Source: Oceaniovalibus sp. ACAM 378 (GTDB lineage: Bacteria > Pseudomonadota > Alphaproteobacteria > Rhodobacterales > Rhodobacteraceae). Taken from it: 64,000 bases of DNA. The notes under the pieces were generated by a model. That model was given only the letters and a program-made list of their open reading frames with translations. It ran no database searches and was not told where the DNA came from. Shown piece by piece: positions 1 through 8,073 of this stretch (the stretch's first letter is position 1; each line of letters starts with the position of its first letter). The position numbers were made by a program, and so were the translations under genes. The stretch is taken from NCBI RefSeq assembly GCF_008085915.1, contig NZ_VSJK01000015.1:1-64000 (forward strand). Direction: 5' to 3'.

Positions 1-197
1 CGTCAAATACGACAAGCGCCGTTACAGAAAGCGCAACCGCCTTCTCACGCATGTAAACATGCGCTGCCAGGTAACAGATCGAGATCATGTTCGGGCGATT
101 GAAGGACTGGAGGCGCGTAGCCACGCGATACGACCGCAGCCCCAAAGTGTTCCTCTCAGCGATCGCTCTCGCCGCAGCAGTGATTTTTTGGTTATGA
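1..197 (+). pseudogene. 3' end of a damaged IS5-family (IS427-like) transposase
   Basis: Two frames together encode the typical C-terminus of an IS5/IS427 DDE transposase. Bases 2-40 read VKYDKRRYRKRNR, and bases 78-197 read IEIMFGRLKDWRRVATRYD and on to FWL-stop. In intact relatives these two pieces are contiguous. Here 37 extra bases (41-77) separate them and shift the frame, so this copy cannot make a normal C-terminus. The extra bases contain a small hairpin (CGCATG-TAAA-CATGCG, 48-63). The 5' part lies outside the window. The family assignment rests on remembered motif similarity, and the disruption is seen directly. Confidence 0.8.
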
Positions 198-210
198 GTC
201 CAGAGCCTAG
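190..210 (+). repeat. Terminal inverted repeat of the IS remnant
   Basis: Read on the minus strand this is CTAGGCTCTGGACTCATAAC, the kind of end seen in IS427-group elements, which usually insert at CTAG or TA targets. It overlaps the transposase stop codon, as is normal for these short insertion sequences. The partner end lies outside the window, so the pair cannot be checked here. Confidence 0.55.
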
Positions 211-606
211 AATGTCGGGGGTCTTCTATCACTGCCATTGAGGGGCCTTGTCGCGGCTAGGAGGAACCAGCAGGGAAGAGGAAGCAACTGAAAATTACAA
301 GTGTTATTAGGGCTTCCCCCCTTTTATAACTCCCCTTTCTAGGACCTCCTCCTCTTTCTTCTTCTTCCTTCTTATCCATTACTTATACCTATTATATGGA
401 TAGAGCTCTTATAGGAGAATTATTCCCTTAGAGGTGGCTCTGGTCAGGGGGCCCATCATCCCCTCGGCCCCAGAGACCGGCAGCTAACACCCCAGAAAAG
501 GCCACAGTTGGTTCGTGCTTAGGTGTGCCCCAGGCGGGGGCATTAACAGGGGCATTTTGGCCCCTAGAGAGGCGCTGGTGCCCACGGTCTGTCATGTAAG
601 AGAAAG
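211..606. other. Gene-poor stretch left of the integrated element
   Basis: No convincing gene. Bases 301-380 are a pyrimidine-rich run of C and T blocks, followed by AT-rich sequence to about 425. A 66-codon minus-strand frame (428-628) has no recognisable motif and runs across the attachment core. This is probably chromosome that originally lay downstream of tRNA-Gln before the element integrated. Confidence 0.5.
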
Positions 607-624
607 TTGGCTGGGGTGGTAGGA
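607..624. repeat. attL core (18-bp direct repeat)
   Basis: TTGGCTGGGGTGGTAGGA is identical to 18598-18615 inside tRNA-Gln. The sequences diverge immediately on both sides, which defines the crossover block. It equals the 3' end of the tRNA including CCA, the discriminator base, the acceptor strand and the first T-stem bases. Confidence 0.85.
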
Positions 625-697
625 ACAAAATCCAACTTTTTCTAAGCTCTTGAAATCCTATAAGCTATTGCTAACACATCACTTATAACTCTACAAC

Positions 698-723
698 TGT
701 TCCGGAATGGTGTTCCGGAATGG
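698..723. repeat. Tandem 13-bp repeats, possible integrase arm sites
   Basis: TGTTCCGGAATGG occurs twice back to back (698-710 and 711-723), between attL and the likely integrase start at 734. Each copy contains the palindrome TTCCGGAA. Related TGTTCCG motifs lie at 18511-18517 and 18537-18545 just inside attR. Paired arm-type sites near both att cores are typical of tyrosine integrases, so these are candidates for binding by integrase or a directionality factor, and for autoregulation of the integrase gene. Confidence 0.45.
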
Positions 724-733
724 TGGTGCGGAT

Positions 734-2557
734 ATGGGCAGACAGACATACCTTTGGCGACGCGGTGCGACCTATTATGCACGGCTGGACGTTCCGAGCG
801 ATCTGGTATCAATCATCGGCACTACGACACGGAAACAGTCGCTAAAGACCAAGGATGAGGCGACGGCTAAGCGGTTGCTATGGCCTGTTATCGAGCGATG
901 GCGACGCGAGTTTGACGACCTGCGCGCACGTGGTGTGCTGACCGATGACCATAAGGCCGCTGCTGTCTGGCAACATTACTCACAGAGCATAGAGCGCGAC
1001 GAAGGCCAGCGCGGCAACGTGCCAACCGACTCGGATATCGAGACGGCGACAGAGAAGGCCGTCGAGCGCATACAGCATGAAGAGATCGACATAGCCGACA
1101 CGCTGGCGATGCTTGACGCAGCGCTCGAAGTTCAGGTTTTACAAGATCGACGGAAGGGCGGTGCCAGTATCGACGCATTGGCGCGACGAAAGAAACTGTC
1201 GGAGATGCGTAAACACTTGACCAGCGGTAACACGGCTCTAATCAATCACGAGGTCGATCAATTCCTTACCGAAAACCGGCTGTATATCGAGGCGAGATCG
1301 CCCGACCGTGACGTGCTGGCCCGCCAGATGATGCGCGCCGAGATAGAGGCGTTGCAGCGCACGATAGAGCGTGATGAAGGCGACTACACCGGCATTCCGC
1401 TTGACCCGCTTGTGAGGCCCGCCAGCGGGGTGCATAGGGCCGTCGCTGAACCGGGGCAGTCAGTCATGGAAGTCTTTGAACAATACGTTTCTGAGAACCC
1501 AAGCCAAGTGAAGATCGACACTCTCAATCAAGCGCGGCGCGATATTGGCCTGTTCGTTCAGCATGTCGGTTCAAGTTATCCAGTTGCACAAATCGACAAG
1601 AAGAATGTGCGCGAGTGGAAAGCACTGTTGCTGAAATATCCAGTGAAGGCGGCGGAAACCAACGTTTTTCAGGGCATGACAATAGGGCAGGTGGTCAAGC
1701 ACAACGAACAGATCAGCAAGCCCACGATTACCGCGCGCACGGTCAACCGCCACTTGTCGAGCTTGGGCGCGTTCTGCCGTTGGTTGGTCAGTCACGGCTA
1801 TCTCGATCAGAATCCGGTGGAAGGTATGGCGCTGAATAAGGAGAAAAACACCAAGACGCTGACCTTCACATCAGACCAGATGAATACCCTTTTCAAGTCG
1901 CCACTGTTCGCAGGATGCCAGAGCGATACACATCCGCGCTTTATTCAGAAGCCCGGCAACGTGCTAATCAGAGATCACAGGTATTGGGTTCCTCTGATTA
2001 TGCTATTCTCAGGCGCACGGCCCGCCGAGATCGCGCAACTTTCTGTCGCTGACGTGCGCGAGGAACATGGTCGATGGATTCTGCATATCACAGATGATGG
2101 CGATAAGGATAAGAGCGTCAAGAATGAAAACTCCAAACGCATCTTGCCGGTCCATGATAAGCTGATCAAGCTGGGCCTGATCGAGTATCGTAACTTCATG
2201 TTAGGTGCCGGGCAGAAACGTCTATTTCCTGACGCAGAGCGCAATTCACGCGGCCAGATGATCGCAGACTTCTCGCGCATGTTTTCACGATACCTAACCG
2301 CTCTGGGGATCAAGAACGGGCGCGGTTACAGTCAGTATTCCTTTCGGCATGGGGCGGCAGACGCACTACGCCGCGCAGGCTATCTTGACCATGAATTCCG
2401 GTTCCTTATGGGGCATGGCGATACATCGATGACGGGGCGATATGGGGTGATCCCACAGGGGATGCTTGAGAAGCGCGCGGAACTGATCAGCGCGATCTCC
2501 TATCCGGGTCTTGATCTGGATCACCTTCTACCTGATAGATTTGCAAGAAAAATATGA
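734..2557 (+). CDS. Tyrosine recombinase / integrase with DUF6538-like N-terminus
   Basis: This is a site-specific integrase of about 607 residues, long for the family. It begins with MGRQTYLWRRGATYYARLDV, the pattern of the DUF6538 arm-binding domain found on many alphaproteobacterial integrases. The SAM-like core-binding domain lies in the middle. The catalytic part includes the Arg in SGARPAEIAQL, a YSFRH box replacing the usual HxxRH, GHGD, and a Tyr nucleophile in GRYG about 37 residues from the end. An upstream ATG at 707 is open, but it would translate the repeats at 698-723, so 734 is preferred. Its position beside attL, reading inward, marks it as the enzyme that integrated this element into tRNA-Gln. 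Confidence 0.9.
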   Translation: MGRQTYLWRRGATYYARLDVPSDLVSIIGTTTRKQSLKTKDEATAKRLLWPVIERWRREFDDLRARGVLTDDHKAAAVWQHYSQSIERDEGQRGNVPTDSDIETATEKAVERIQHEEIDIADTLAMLDAALEVQVLQDRRKGGASIDALARRKKLSEMRKHLTSGNTALINHEVDQFLTENRLYIEARSPDRDVLARQMMRAEIEALQRTIERDEGDYTGIPLDPLVRPASGVHRAVAEPGQSVMEVFEQYVSENPSQVKIDTLNQARRDIGLFVQHVGSSYPVAQIDKKNVREWKALLLKYPVKAAETNVFQGMTIGQVVKHNEQISKPTITARTVNRHLSSLGAFCRWLVSHGYLDQNPVEGMALNKEKNTKTLTFTSDQMNTLFKSPLFAGCQSDTHPRFIQKPGNVLIRDHRYWVPLIMLFSGARPAEIAQLSVADVREEHGRWILHITDDGDKDKSVKNENSKRILPVHDKLIKLGLIEYRNFMLGAGQKRLFPDAERNSRGQMIADFSRMFSRYLTALGIKNGRGYSQYSFRHGAADALRRAGYLDHEFRFLMGHGDTSMTGRYGVIPQGMLEKRAELISAISYPGLDLDHLLPDRFARKI

Positions 2558-2695
2558 CAGGTAACACTTTCGAAAAGTTGCTATCTGGCAACATATTGTA
2601 AAATTGCATTGTCAAGTAACTCCACGAGACTTCAACTTTTACTTGTTATAGATAGGCTGATATTAGTGAGATAAAAACGCGGGAAGTGTGAGGAA

Positions 2696-3286
2696 ATGGC
2701 TTTGAAATTAAAGTGGTTAGCGGCGTCATGTGTCGTTATGAATTTCTGCGGAACGGTAGCATTCGCGCAAGCTTTCGGAATTGAAATGGGGACCTCTATT
2801 TCAAATTTGGAAGTGAAGAGTGAGATTGGAAACGGGAAGTTTGAAGTAGTTGCTCCCGTAACGCATAGCGAGTTTGAATCTTATCTAGTTAATTCAGCAG
2901 ATTCGACTGGTGTTTGCATGGTGACTGGGATCGGTGGGAGATATGGGAACGATAGCTATGGCCTAAATGTGCTAGCTTCGTTTGATAAACTCGATGCCGC
3001 TCTTTCAAAGAAGTATGGTAAGTATGAAGACCTCGATTTTATTCGAAATGGAGCGCTTTGGAGAGATTCTGACGAATGGGTAATGGCGATTCGTCAGAAT
3101 GAGAGAGTTAAGCAGTCTGTTTGGAGCAATGAGACGGGGTCGACGCTTCCAGATGACATTACTGAAATTCTTCTAACGATCAGAGCCATGTCTCATGATA
3201 CCGCTTGGATTCATATCCAATACCGGTTTGCGAATAGTTCAGCTTGTGAAGCTGCGCTATCAAAGGCGGGCGACGACGCGCTATAG
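2696..3286 (+). CDS. Exported protein of unknown function, element cargo
   Basis: A 196-residue protein with a clear Sec signal peptide: Lys residues, a hydrophobic stretch and a VAFAQA cleavage region near residue 25. The mature part has two or three Cys and no motif I recognise. AGGA at 2691-2694 is only one base from the ATG but seven bases from an in-frame TTG at 2702, which may be the real start. Codon use is more AT-rich than the structural genes, and the gene stands alone between integrase and the late genes, as lysogenic-conversion cargo often does. A periplasmic role such as blocking superinfection is possible but unproven. Confidence 0.6.
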   Translation: MALKLKWLAASCVVMNFCGTVAFAQAFGIEMGTSISNLEVKSEIGNGKFEVVAPVTHSEFESYLVNSADSTGVCMVTGIGGRYGNDSYGLNVLASFDKLDAALSKKYGKYEDLDFIRNGALWRDSDEWVMAIRQNERVKQSVWSNETGSTLPDDITEILLTIRAMSHDTAWIHIQYRFANSSACEAALSKAGDDAL

Positions 3287-3367
3287 ATTGACTCGTATGT
3301 ATAGAAGCTAGCTGGCCAAGGACTATCCTGAAAAACAATTTTAGGATTGCGTTTTGTGAAATTGAGA

Positions 3368-3384
3368 AGGTGTTATAATATAAC
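3368..3384. promoter_or_regulatory. Palindromic operator-like site, copy 1
   Basis: AGGTGTTATAATATAAC contains the perfect palindrome GTTATA-A-TATAAC (3372-3384). The same 17-mer with one change occurs at 14844-14860 and nowhere else that I noticed. It lies just upstream of the portal-gene promoter region, so it may be the binding site of a regulator of late genes. Confidence 0.5.
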
Positions 3385-3391
3385 ATTGTCC

Positions 3392-3420
3392 TTTTCACCC
3401 GACTCAGAATGTGTTATATT
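3392..3420 (+). promoter_or_regulatory. Candidate late promoter for the structural operon
   Basis: TTTTCA (3392-3397) and TATATT (3415-3420) are separated by 17 bases and match sigma-70 consensus at 4/6 and 5/6 positions. Transcription would start near 3427, 25 bases before the portal GTG. The palindrome at 3372-3384 sits directly upstream, where an activator would bind. Confidence 0.4.
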
Positions 3421-3451
3421 TGCAACAACGCAGATAATCGCATGGTGAAAC

Positions 3452-4624
3452 GTGGCCTTCGACAAGATCAAATCTGCCTTGGGCTTCAAGCCCGAGGCCA
3501 AGGCGCTCACCCTGACCAACCCCGAGGCGTTCAGCCTGTTCGGTGCTGTCCCGACCACCAGCGGAATTCATGTAGGTCCGGGCAATGCAATGCGCGTTCC
3601 TGCTGTCGCGTGTGCTGTTTCGCTGATCTCAGAAACCATTGGAGCGCTGCCTGCGAAGCTCTTCAACCGCGATGATAAGTCAGCACTTACTAGTCATCCG
3701 ATTTACCGCCTGATACATGACGAAGTGAACCCTTGGACCAGTGCCGAGCAACTGCGCAAAGAACTGACTGCTGACGCCCTACTGACCGGCCACGGCTACG
3801 CGTTGGTGACACGCAACGGGGCAGGCCAGCCGCTTGAGCTTCACCGGCTAGACCCGGCCAAGGTGCAGCGCGAGCAAGCCGACGATGGCGAGCCGACCTA
3901 TCGTGTCAGTTACGATCAAGGCCAGCGGCTTCACAGCTACACAGATATTCTGCACATTGAAGCGTTTGGTGGCGTGGCACCCATCACCCTTGGGCGTGAA
4001 GCCATTGCACTTGCGCTGAGCTTTGAAGCCCACATCGGCGGGGTGTTCGCCAATGGTGGCCGTCCGTCCGGTGTTATCACTGCCGAAAAGAGCTTGGATG
4101 CAGAGGCGAAGAGAAAACTGGCTGCATCATGGTTCGCAAATCACGGTGGCAAGAACGCTGGCGCAACCGCGTTGCTGGATGAGGGTATGAAATACGCGCC
4201 TGTCGCCATGACACTTTCAGACGCTCAATTCAGTGAGAACCGGCTTGAACAGATTCGCGAGATTGCGCGTGTCTTTCGCGTTCCACCAACCATGCTGTTC
4301 GAGTTGTCGCGCGGAACTTGGTCGAACACCGAAGAGATGGCCCGGCAGTTTTACGCGATCACGCTAAAGCCGTGGCTGGCAAGCTGGGCATGGGCTTACG
4401 CGCGCTGCCTGCTGACACCTGAAGAGCGCACCACATTCTATGTCGAGTTTGTCACCGACGATCTGTTGACCACAGACGCAGCGGCGCGCGCCGCCTCTTA
4501 CGGCCAATATCGCAGCATGGGCGCGATGACCGCAAATGAGGTTCGTTCAGGCTTGAACCTGCAACCGCGTTCGGACGGTGACGATCTGCAAAATCCCTAC
4601 ACCAGCACGGGCGCACCGGTATGA
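3452..4624 (+). CDS. HK97-family phage portal protein
   Basis: A 390-residue protein with the features of the HK97/GTA portal family: an N-terminal MRVPAVACAVSLISETIGAL segment, the LTGHGYALVTRNGAG region, and RVPPTMLFELSRGTWSNTEE near residue 275-295. The portal dodecamer sits at one capsid vertex and is the channel for DNA packaging and tail attachment. Translation starts at a GTG with only a weak ribosome site. An overlapping ATG at 3442 is in another frame. The length is typical. It is the first gene of a tightly coupled operon, and its stop overlaps the next start as ATGA. Confidence 0.93.
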   Translation: MAFDKIKSALGFKPEAKALTLTNPEAFSLFGAVPTTSGIHVGPGNAMRVPAVACAVSLISETIGALPAKLFNRDDKSALTSHPIYRLIHDEVNPWTSAEQLRKELTADALLTGHGYALVTRNGAGQPLELHRLDPAKVQREQADDGEPTYRVSYDQGQRLHSYTDILHIEAFGGVAPITLGREAIALALSFEAHIGGVFANGGRPSGVITAEKSLDAEAKRKLAASWFANHGGKNAGATALLDEGMKYAPVAMTLSDAQFSENRLEQIREIARVFRVPPTMLFELSRGTWSNTEEMARQFYAITLKPWLASWAWAYARCLLTPEERTTFYVEFVTDDLLTTDAAARAASYGQYRSMGAMTANEVRSGLNLQPRSDGDDLQNPYTSTGAPV

Positions 4625-4941
4625 AACACACCGCATTTTTTGGCGATGGCGAACACGCCTTTGCCCTGACCGACGACATGATCACCGAACTTGAGCGCAT
4701 CACCGATCTTGGTATCGGCGCGCTCTATCAACGTGCAATCGCCATGCAGTTCAAGCTCGCTGATCTTATCGAGATCATCCGGCTTTCCCTGATCGGCGCG
4801 GACATGACGCCGCAAGAGGCCATGCGTCTCGTAGACATTTACGTGCGAAATCGCCCGTTCGCTGAAACCTTCCCTTTAGCTCTCGATATCCTAGACGCCC
4901 GCTGGAACGGGATTCAGGAAACAAAAGGTGAATCTGCATGA
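4621..4941 (+). CDS. GTA gp10-like tail assembly chaperone
   Basis: This 106-residue protein fits the gene transfer agent gp10 / phage tail assembly chaperone family (Phage_TAC_11 type): a short beta start (FFGDGEHAFAL), then ITELERITDLGIGALYQR and a helical stretch with ADLIEIIRLSLIGADMTPQEA. Such chaperones bind the tape measure protein while the tail tube polymerises. It overlaps the portal stop and the protease start by ATGA junctions, so translation is coupled. Finding a tail chaperone between portal and capsid is unusual, because in GTAs it sits next to the tape measure gene. The assignment is from pattern memory, not a search. Confidence 0.6.
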   Translation: MKHTAFFGDGEHAFALTDDMITELERITDLGIGALYQRAIAMQFKLADLIEIIRLSLIGADMTPQEAMRLVDIYVRNRPFAETFPLALDILDARWNGIQETKGESA

Positions 4942-6503
4942 CGACCCGGCTTGAATTGAAGGCACAACTGACCGTCACCGACACAGGCGAGATCGAAGGC
5001 ATCGCTTGGCCGTTCGGTTCCGCCGACCGTGTTGGCGACGTGATCACCAAAGGTGCAATCATCTCCCCAGCCACCCTGCCTATGCTGTTTGGCCACGATC
5101 AGGCTCAAGTGATTGGCGTCTGGGATAACATCGCAGAGACCGACACGGCGCTGACCGTTAAGGGCAAGCTGCTGATTGACGATGTAGAGCGCGCCCGTGA
5201 AGTGCGCGCCATGATCCGTGCCGGTGCAGTCACTGGCCTGAGCATTGGCTTTGTTACCACAAAGGCGACCCGCACCGCCAAGGGCCGGAATATCACCGCC
5301 CTGAACCTGCATGAAATCTCTGTTGTCGCCGTGCCGTGTCATCCGGGCGCACAGATCACGTCTTTGAAATCGGATGCCACACACGACCCCATGAACAAGG
5401 AAACCCACATGGACCCCGAAGCAATCGAAACCCCGGCACCCGTTGCCACCCCGGCCAATGCACCGCTGATCGACACCAAAGCCTTTGATGAAATCAACGC
5501 CCGTCTTGATCGCATGGAAGCCAAGACCAGCCGCCCCCAAGGCGTTCACGTCACCGGCCCCGTTGCCAACCCTGAGCGGAAAGCATTTGAATCGTTCCTG
5601 CGCCGTGGTGTCGAGCGTATCAGCCCCGACGAAATGAAGGCGCTGACCGTCGCTGACAATACCAATGGCGGTTTTTTGGCCCCTGAAGAAACCGGCAGTG
5701 AACTGATCAAGCTGCTGACCGAATTCAGCCCGCTGCGCCAGTATGCCAAGGTGGTGCAGATCAGTGCGCAGTCGATCACCTATCCGCGCCGTCTGACAGG
5801 CACGTCTGCTGCATGGGTCTCGGAGATCGCCAACCGCACCGCGTCCGGCATGACCTTTGAGCAAGTGACGCTGACACCGCACGAGTTGGCGACTTTCACC
5901 GATATCAGTAACGCCCTGCTGGAAGACAACGCTTACAATCTGGAAGGCGAGTTGCTGGCAGACTTCGCGGAATCGTTCGGTAAAACCGAAGGGTTGGCGT
6001 TCGTCAAAGGCACCGGCATCGGTCAGCCGGTTGGCATTATGACCGCAGCCGACATTGCCGAGATCAAGACCGGAGTGGCCGCGAACTTTCCGGCTGCGAA
6101 CCCTGCCGACGTGCTGATCGCGATGTATCACAAGATCGCCACGACCTACGCACAGTCCGGCGTTTGGCTGATGAACCGCAACACGCTGGCAATCGTGCGT
6201 CAGTGGAAAGATGGCAATGGCCGCTATCTGGTTCTGGACCCGATCAGTGAGGGCGCACCGTCAACACTGCTGGGCCGTCCTGTCGTGGAAATGCTGGATA
6301 TGGACGATATCGGCGCAGGCAAAGCCCCGATCCTGTTCGGCGATATGAGCGGATATCGCATCGTTGACCGCATCGGCCTTTCGACACTGCGCGACCCGTT
6401 CACGCTCGCCACGAATGGTCAGATCCGCTTCCATGCGCGCAAGCGTGTCGGTGCAGACCTGACGCACCCTGATCGTTTCATCAAACTGCGTTGCGCAGTC
6501 TGA
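4938..6503 (+). CDS. Fused HK97-type prohead protease and major capsid protein
   Basis: Residues 1-145 form an S78/U35 prohead protease: His53 in LFGHD, Ser102 in GLSIGF and Glu126 in LHEISVVAVP. Residues 160-215 look like a scaffolding delta domain with a short coiled coil. Residues 225-521 are an HK97-fold capsid protein (NGGFLAPEE, WVSEIANRTASGMTF, GTGIGQPVGIM, FHARKRVGADL). The natural fusion puts protease and shell subunit in one polypeptide, with cleavage expected after assembly. A strong internal ribosome site before Met158 may also give free capsid protein of 364 residues. The gene is coupled to its upstream neighbour by an ATGA overlap. Confidence 0.93.
   Translation: MTTRLELKAQLTVTDTGEIEGIAWPFGSADRVGDVITKGAIISPATLPMLFGHDQAQVIGVWDNIAETDTALTVKGKLLIDDVERAREVRAMIRAGAVTGLSIGFVTTKATRTAKGRNITALNLHEISVVAVPCHPGAQITSLKSDATHDPMNKETHMDPEAIETPAPVATPANAPLIDTKAFDEINARLDRMEAKTSRPQGVHVTGPVANPERKAFESFLRRGVERISPDEMKALTVADNTNGGFLAPEETGSELIKLLTEFSPLRQYAKVVQISAQSITYPRRLTGTSAAWVSEIANRTASGMTFEQVTLTPHELATFTDISNALLEDNAYNLEGELLADFAESFGKTEGLAFVKGTGIGQPVGIMTAADIAEIKTGVAANFPAANPADVLIAMYHKIATTYAQSGVWLMNRNTLAIVRQWKDGNGRYLVLDPISEGAPSTLLGRPVVEMLDMDDIGAGKAPILFGDMSGYRIVDRIGLSTLRDPFTLATNGQIRFHARKRVGADLTHPDRFIKLRCAV
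5397..5411 (+). promoter_or_regulatory. Internal ribosome binding site and start for free capsid protein
   Basis: AAGGA at 5397-5401 lies seven bases before an in-frame ATG (5409, Met158), right at the junction between the protease and delta domains. This is better than the signals before most starts in this operon. It would yield a 364-residue capsid protein, close to the HK97 gp5 length, and so give an excess of shell subunits over protease. Confidence 0.5.
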
Positions 6504-6510
6504 TCGATCA

Positions 6511-7155
6511 ATGACTAACCCGCGCGCATATTGTGACGAGATCACGCTGAGCTATGGCAATCACGCCGTAGCTTTGCGCCCGTCTTTGCGCGCGGCCATC
6601 CAGCTTGAACGCCTGCATGATGGCTTTCCGGCATTGCTGCGCAAAATCGAACAATTCGACACCAGAACAATCGCGGCTTGTATCACCGCAGGCGCACCCG
6701 ACAGACAGGCTGCGCAGAACCTCTTTATCTACGCCGCAACAGGGCCACTATCGACGTTCAAACAGGCCACCCAAGCGCCAGTAATCGAGTTGGTCGCGAA
6801 CCTGCTGCCCCAGCCCTCAGGGGCACCCGACGACGCGACCAGCGCTGCCACAGGCACCAGCACGCTCCAGCCGTGGGCCAAAGCGTTTCAAGACCTATTC
6901 GGCATCGCGACCGGTTGGCTTGGCTGGACGCCCGACGCGGCTTGGAGCGCCACACCGCAAGAGATCACCGACGCATTCACCGCGCATATTGAGAAGCTGA
7001 AAGCCATTCACGGCGCAGCCGATGACGACACAGCTACAGTCGCAGACAACATCTATACATCGGAACGCCTCAAGCAGATCGAAGAGCAAGGGTTCGATCC
7101 GGCCTTTGATCGTGCAGCACTTCATGCCTTGTCTAACAAGGTCAGCGCGACATGA
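6511..7155 (+). CDS. Tail assembly chaperone fusion (GTA gp10-like plus TAC_6-like)
   Basis: Residues 1-60 (ITLSYGNHAVALRPSLRAAI onward, an acidic and Leu-rich segment) resemble GTA gp10 chaperones. Residues 120-165 contain WLGWTPDAAWSATPQEITDA, matching the short GTA gp10.1 / TAC_6 family that normally follows gp10 by frameshift or as a separate gene. The two parts are fused in one 214-residue chain with an Ala/Thr-rich linker. The role would be chaperoning the tape measure protein during tail assembly. The start is eight bases after the capsid stop, and its stop overlaps the HNH start as ATGA. Confidence 0.6.
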   Translation: MTNPRAYCDEITLSYGNHAVALRPSLRAAIQLERLHDGFPALLRKIEQFDTRTIAACITAGAPDRQAAQNLFIYAATGPLSTFKQATQAPVIELVANLLPQPSGAPDDATSAATGTSTLQPWAKAFQDLFGIATGWLGWTPDAAWSATPQEITDAFTAHIEKLKAIHGAADDDTATVADNIYTSERLKQIEEQGFDPAFDRAALHALSNKVSAT

Positions 7156-7502
7156 GCCGCCCACCGCATCTATGCACAGCCTGTAACGTGATCGTGTCAC
7201 ACGGCACCCGTTGCGCCTGTCAGGTCGCCACACAACGCGCGCGTAACAAACGCCATGACCGAACACGCCCCACAGCCTCACAGCGCGGCTATGGCAGTGC
7301 ATGGCGCAAAGCGCGTGATCTGTTCCTAAAGATCAATGACCGCTGCGCATGGCCCGGTTGCAGGGCGCTGGCAACCCTTGTCGATCACATCGTCGCGCAC
7401 AAAGGCGATATGCGCCTGTTCTGGGATCGCTCGAATTGGCAACCGCTTTGCACCTCCTGCCACAATCGCCGCAAGCAAAAACAGGAAAGTAGAGGGCATT
7501 GA
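7152..7502 (+). CDS. HNH endonuclease associated with phage packaging
   Basis: A 116-residue protein whose second half is an HNH fold: paired Cys in CAWPGC, then LVDHIVAHKGD, then NWQPLCTSCHNRRK, giving the zinc-binding Cys pairs and the H-N-H catalytic residues. The N-terminus holds two further Cys pairs. HK97-type phages need such an HNH protein with the large terminase to cut cos DNA. A candidate cos region follows in the next 500 bases. It starts by ATGA overlap with the chaperone gene. Confidence 0.88.
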   Translation: MSRPPHLCTACNVIVSHGTRCACQVATQRARNKRHDRTRPTASQRGYGSAWRKARDLFLKINDRCAWPGCRALATLVDHIVAHKGDMRLFWDRSNWQPLCTSCHNRRKQKQESRGH

Positions 7503-7521
7503 GTTTTCATAACGGAGTAGA

Positions 7522-7568
7522 GTTGAAGGCCAGTAGGCCTTCAACGTTGCCGCACGTGGCAACTTTTT
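7522..7568 (+). terminator. Tandem hairpins with T-run after the HNH gene
   Basis: The first hairpin pairs GTTGAAGGCC (7522-7531) with GGCCTTCAAC (7536-7545) around the loop AGTA. The second, immediately after, pairs GTTGCC (7546-7551) with GGCAAC (7558-7563) and is followed by TTTTT (7564-7568). This is a strong intrinsic terminator in the middle of the late operon, splitting it into two transcripts unless antitermination occurs. Confidence 0.8.
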
Positions 7569-8073
7569 ATCACATTAGACCTGAGAACTTCACTAGGGCG
7601 ACGCCTAGAGAAGCCAGTGTAGCCCAATTCAAAATTTCGAATTCGACGCGCTCTGTTGTCTCTCGAAGAGTTTTGCCGTTCTTTTGGTCAATACTTTCGC
7701 GTGTGATTTTCTCTTTCATATACTTCATTCAGTTTGCCTTTATTTGTAGAATGTCGCTTGGCAAACCGACTTATTGTAAGTTGGAAATATTTAGCCGAGA
7801 CGAATTCCTTTCTATTGTTTCAATCATTTGTGACCTCCTGCGCTCCGCGATTGATCTGATCGGAAAACCTCAGATCCAGCACCGGGTTGCGCGACGTTGC
7901 TTTTGCAACCTCTCACTAACCCGAGTCCAGACTAGCAGATGTCAAATTAGCATCTACCCATTTTCGTTCGCGGGGGTGGGTTCCGACTTGGGAGCTTCTC
8001 AGGGGACCGGCGGGGGGAGGTCCGCACAAGATACGCCCGAAATAGGTTTTTCAGATAGAAAGGGCGCAAGCCA
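7569..8073. other. AT-rich spacer between the two halves of the late operon
   Basis: About 500 bases with no recognised gene. The first 390 bases are clearly more AT-rich than the genes around them, with frequent TTT and ATT. A frame beginning TTG at 7499 stays open for 192 codons, but it runs through the terminator and the G-rich block and has no recognisable motif. A hairpin pairs GTTGC with GCAAC around TTTT (7899-7912). The last 110 bases are G-rich and resemble a cos region (separate entry). Confidence 0.6.
7966..8030. promoter_or_regulatory. Candidate cos packaging site
   Basis: A G-rich block following the HNH gene and preceding the connector genes, with GCGGGGGTGGG at its left end and the inverted pair GGACC (8004-8008) / GGTCC (8019-8023) around GGCGGGGGGA. 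In HK97-type phages the cohesive-end site is a G-rich non-coding segment beside the HNH and small terminase genes. The assignment rests on position and composition only. Confidence 0.35.

Noticed and set aside
428-628. A 66-codon minus-strand gene
   Set aside because: No motif or ribosome site, and it crosses the att core.
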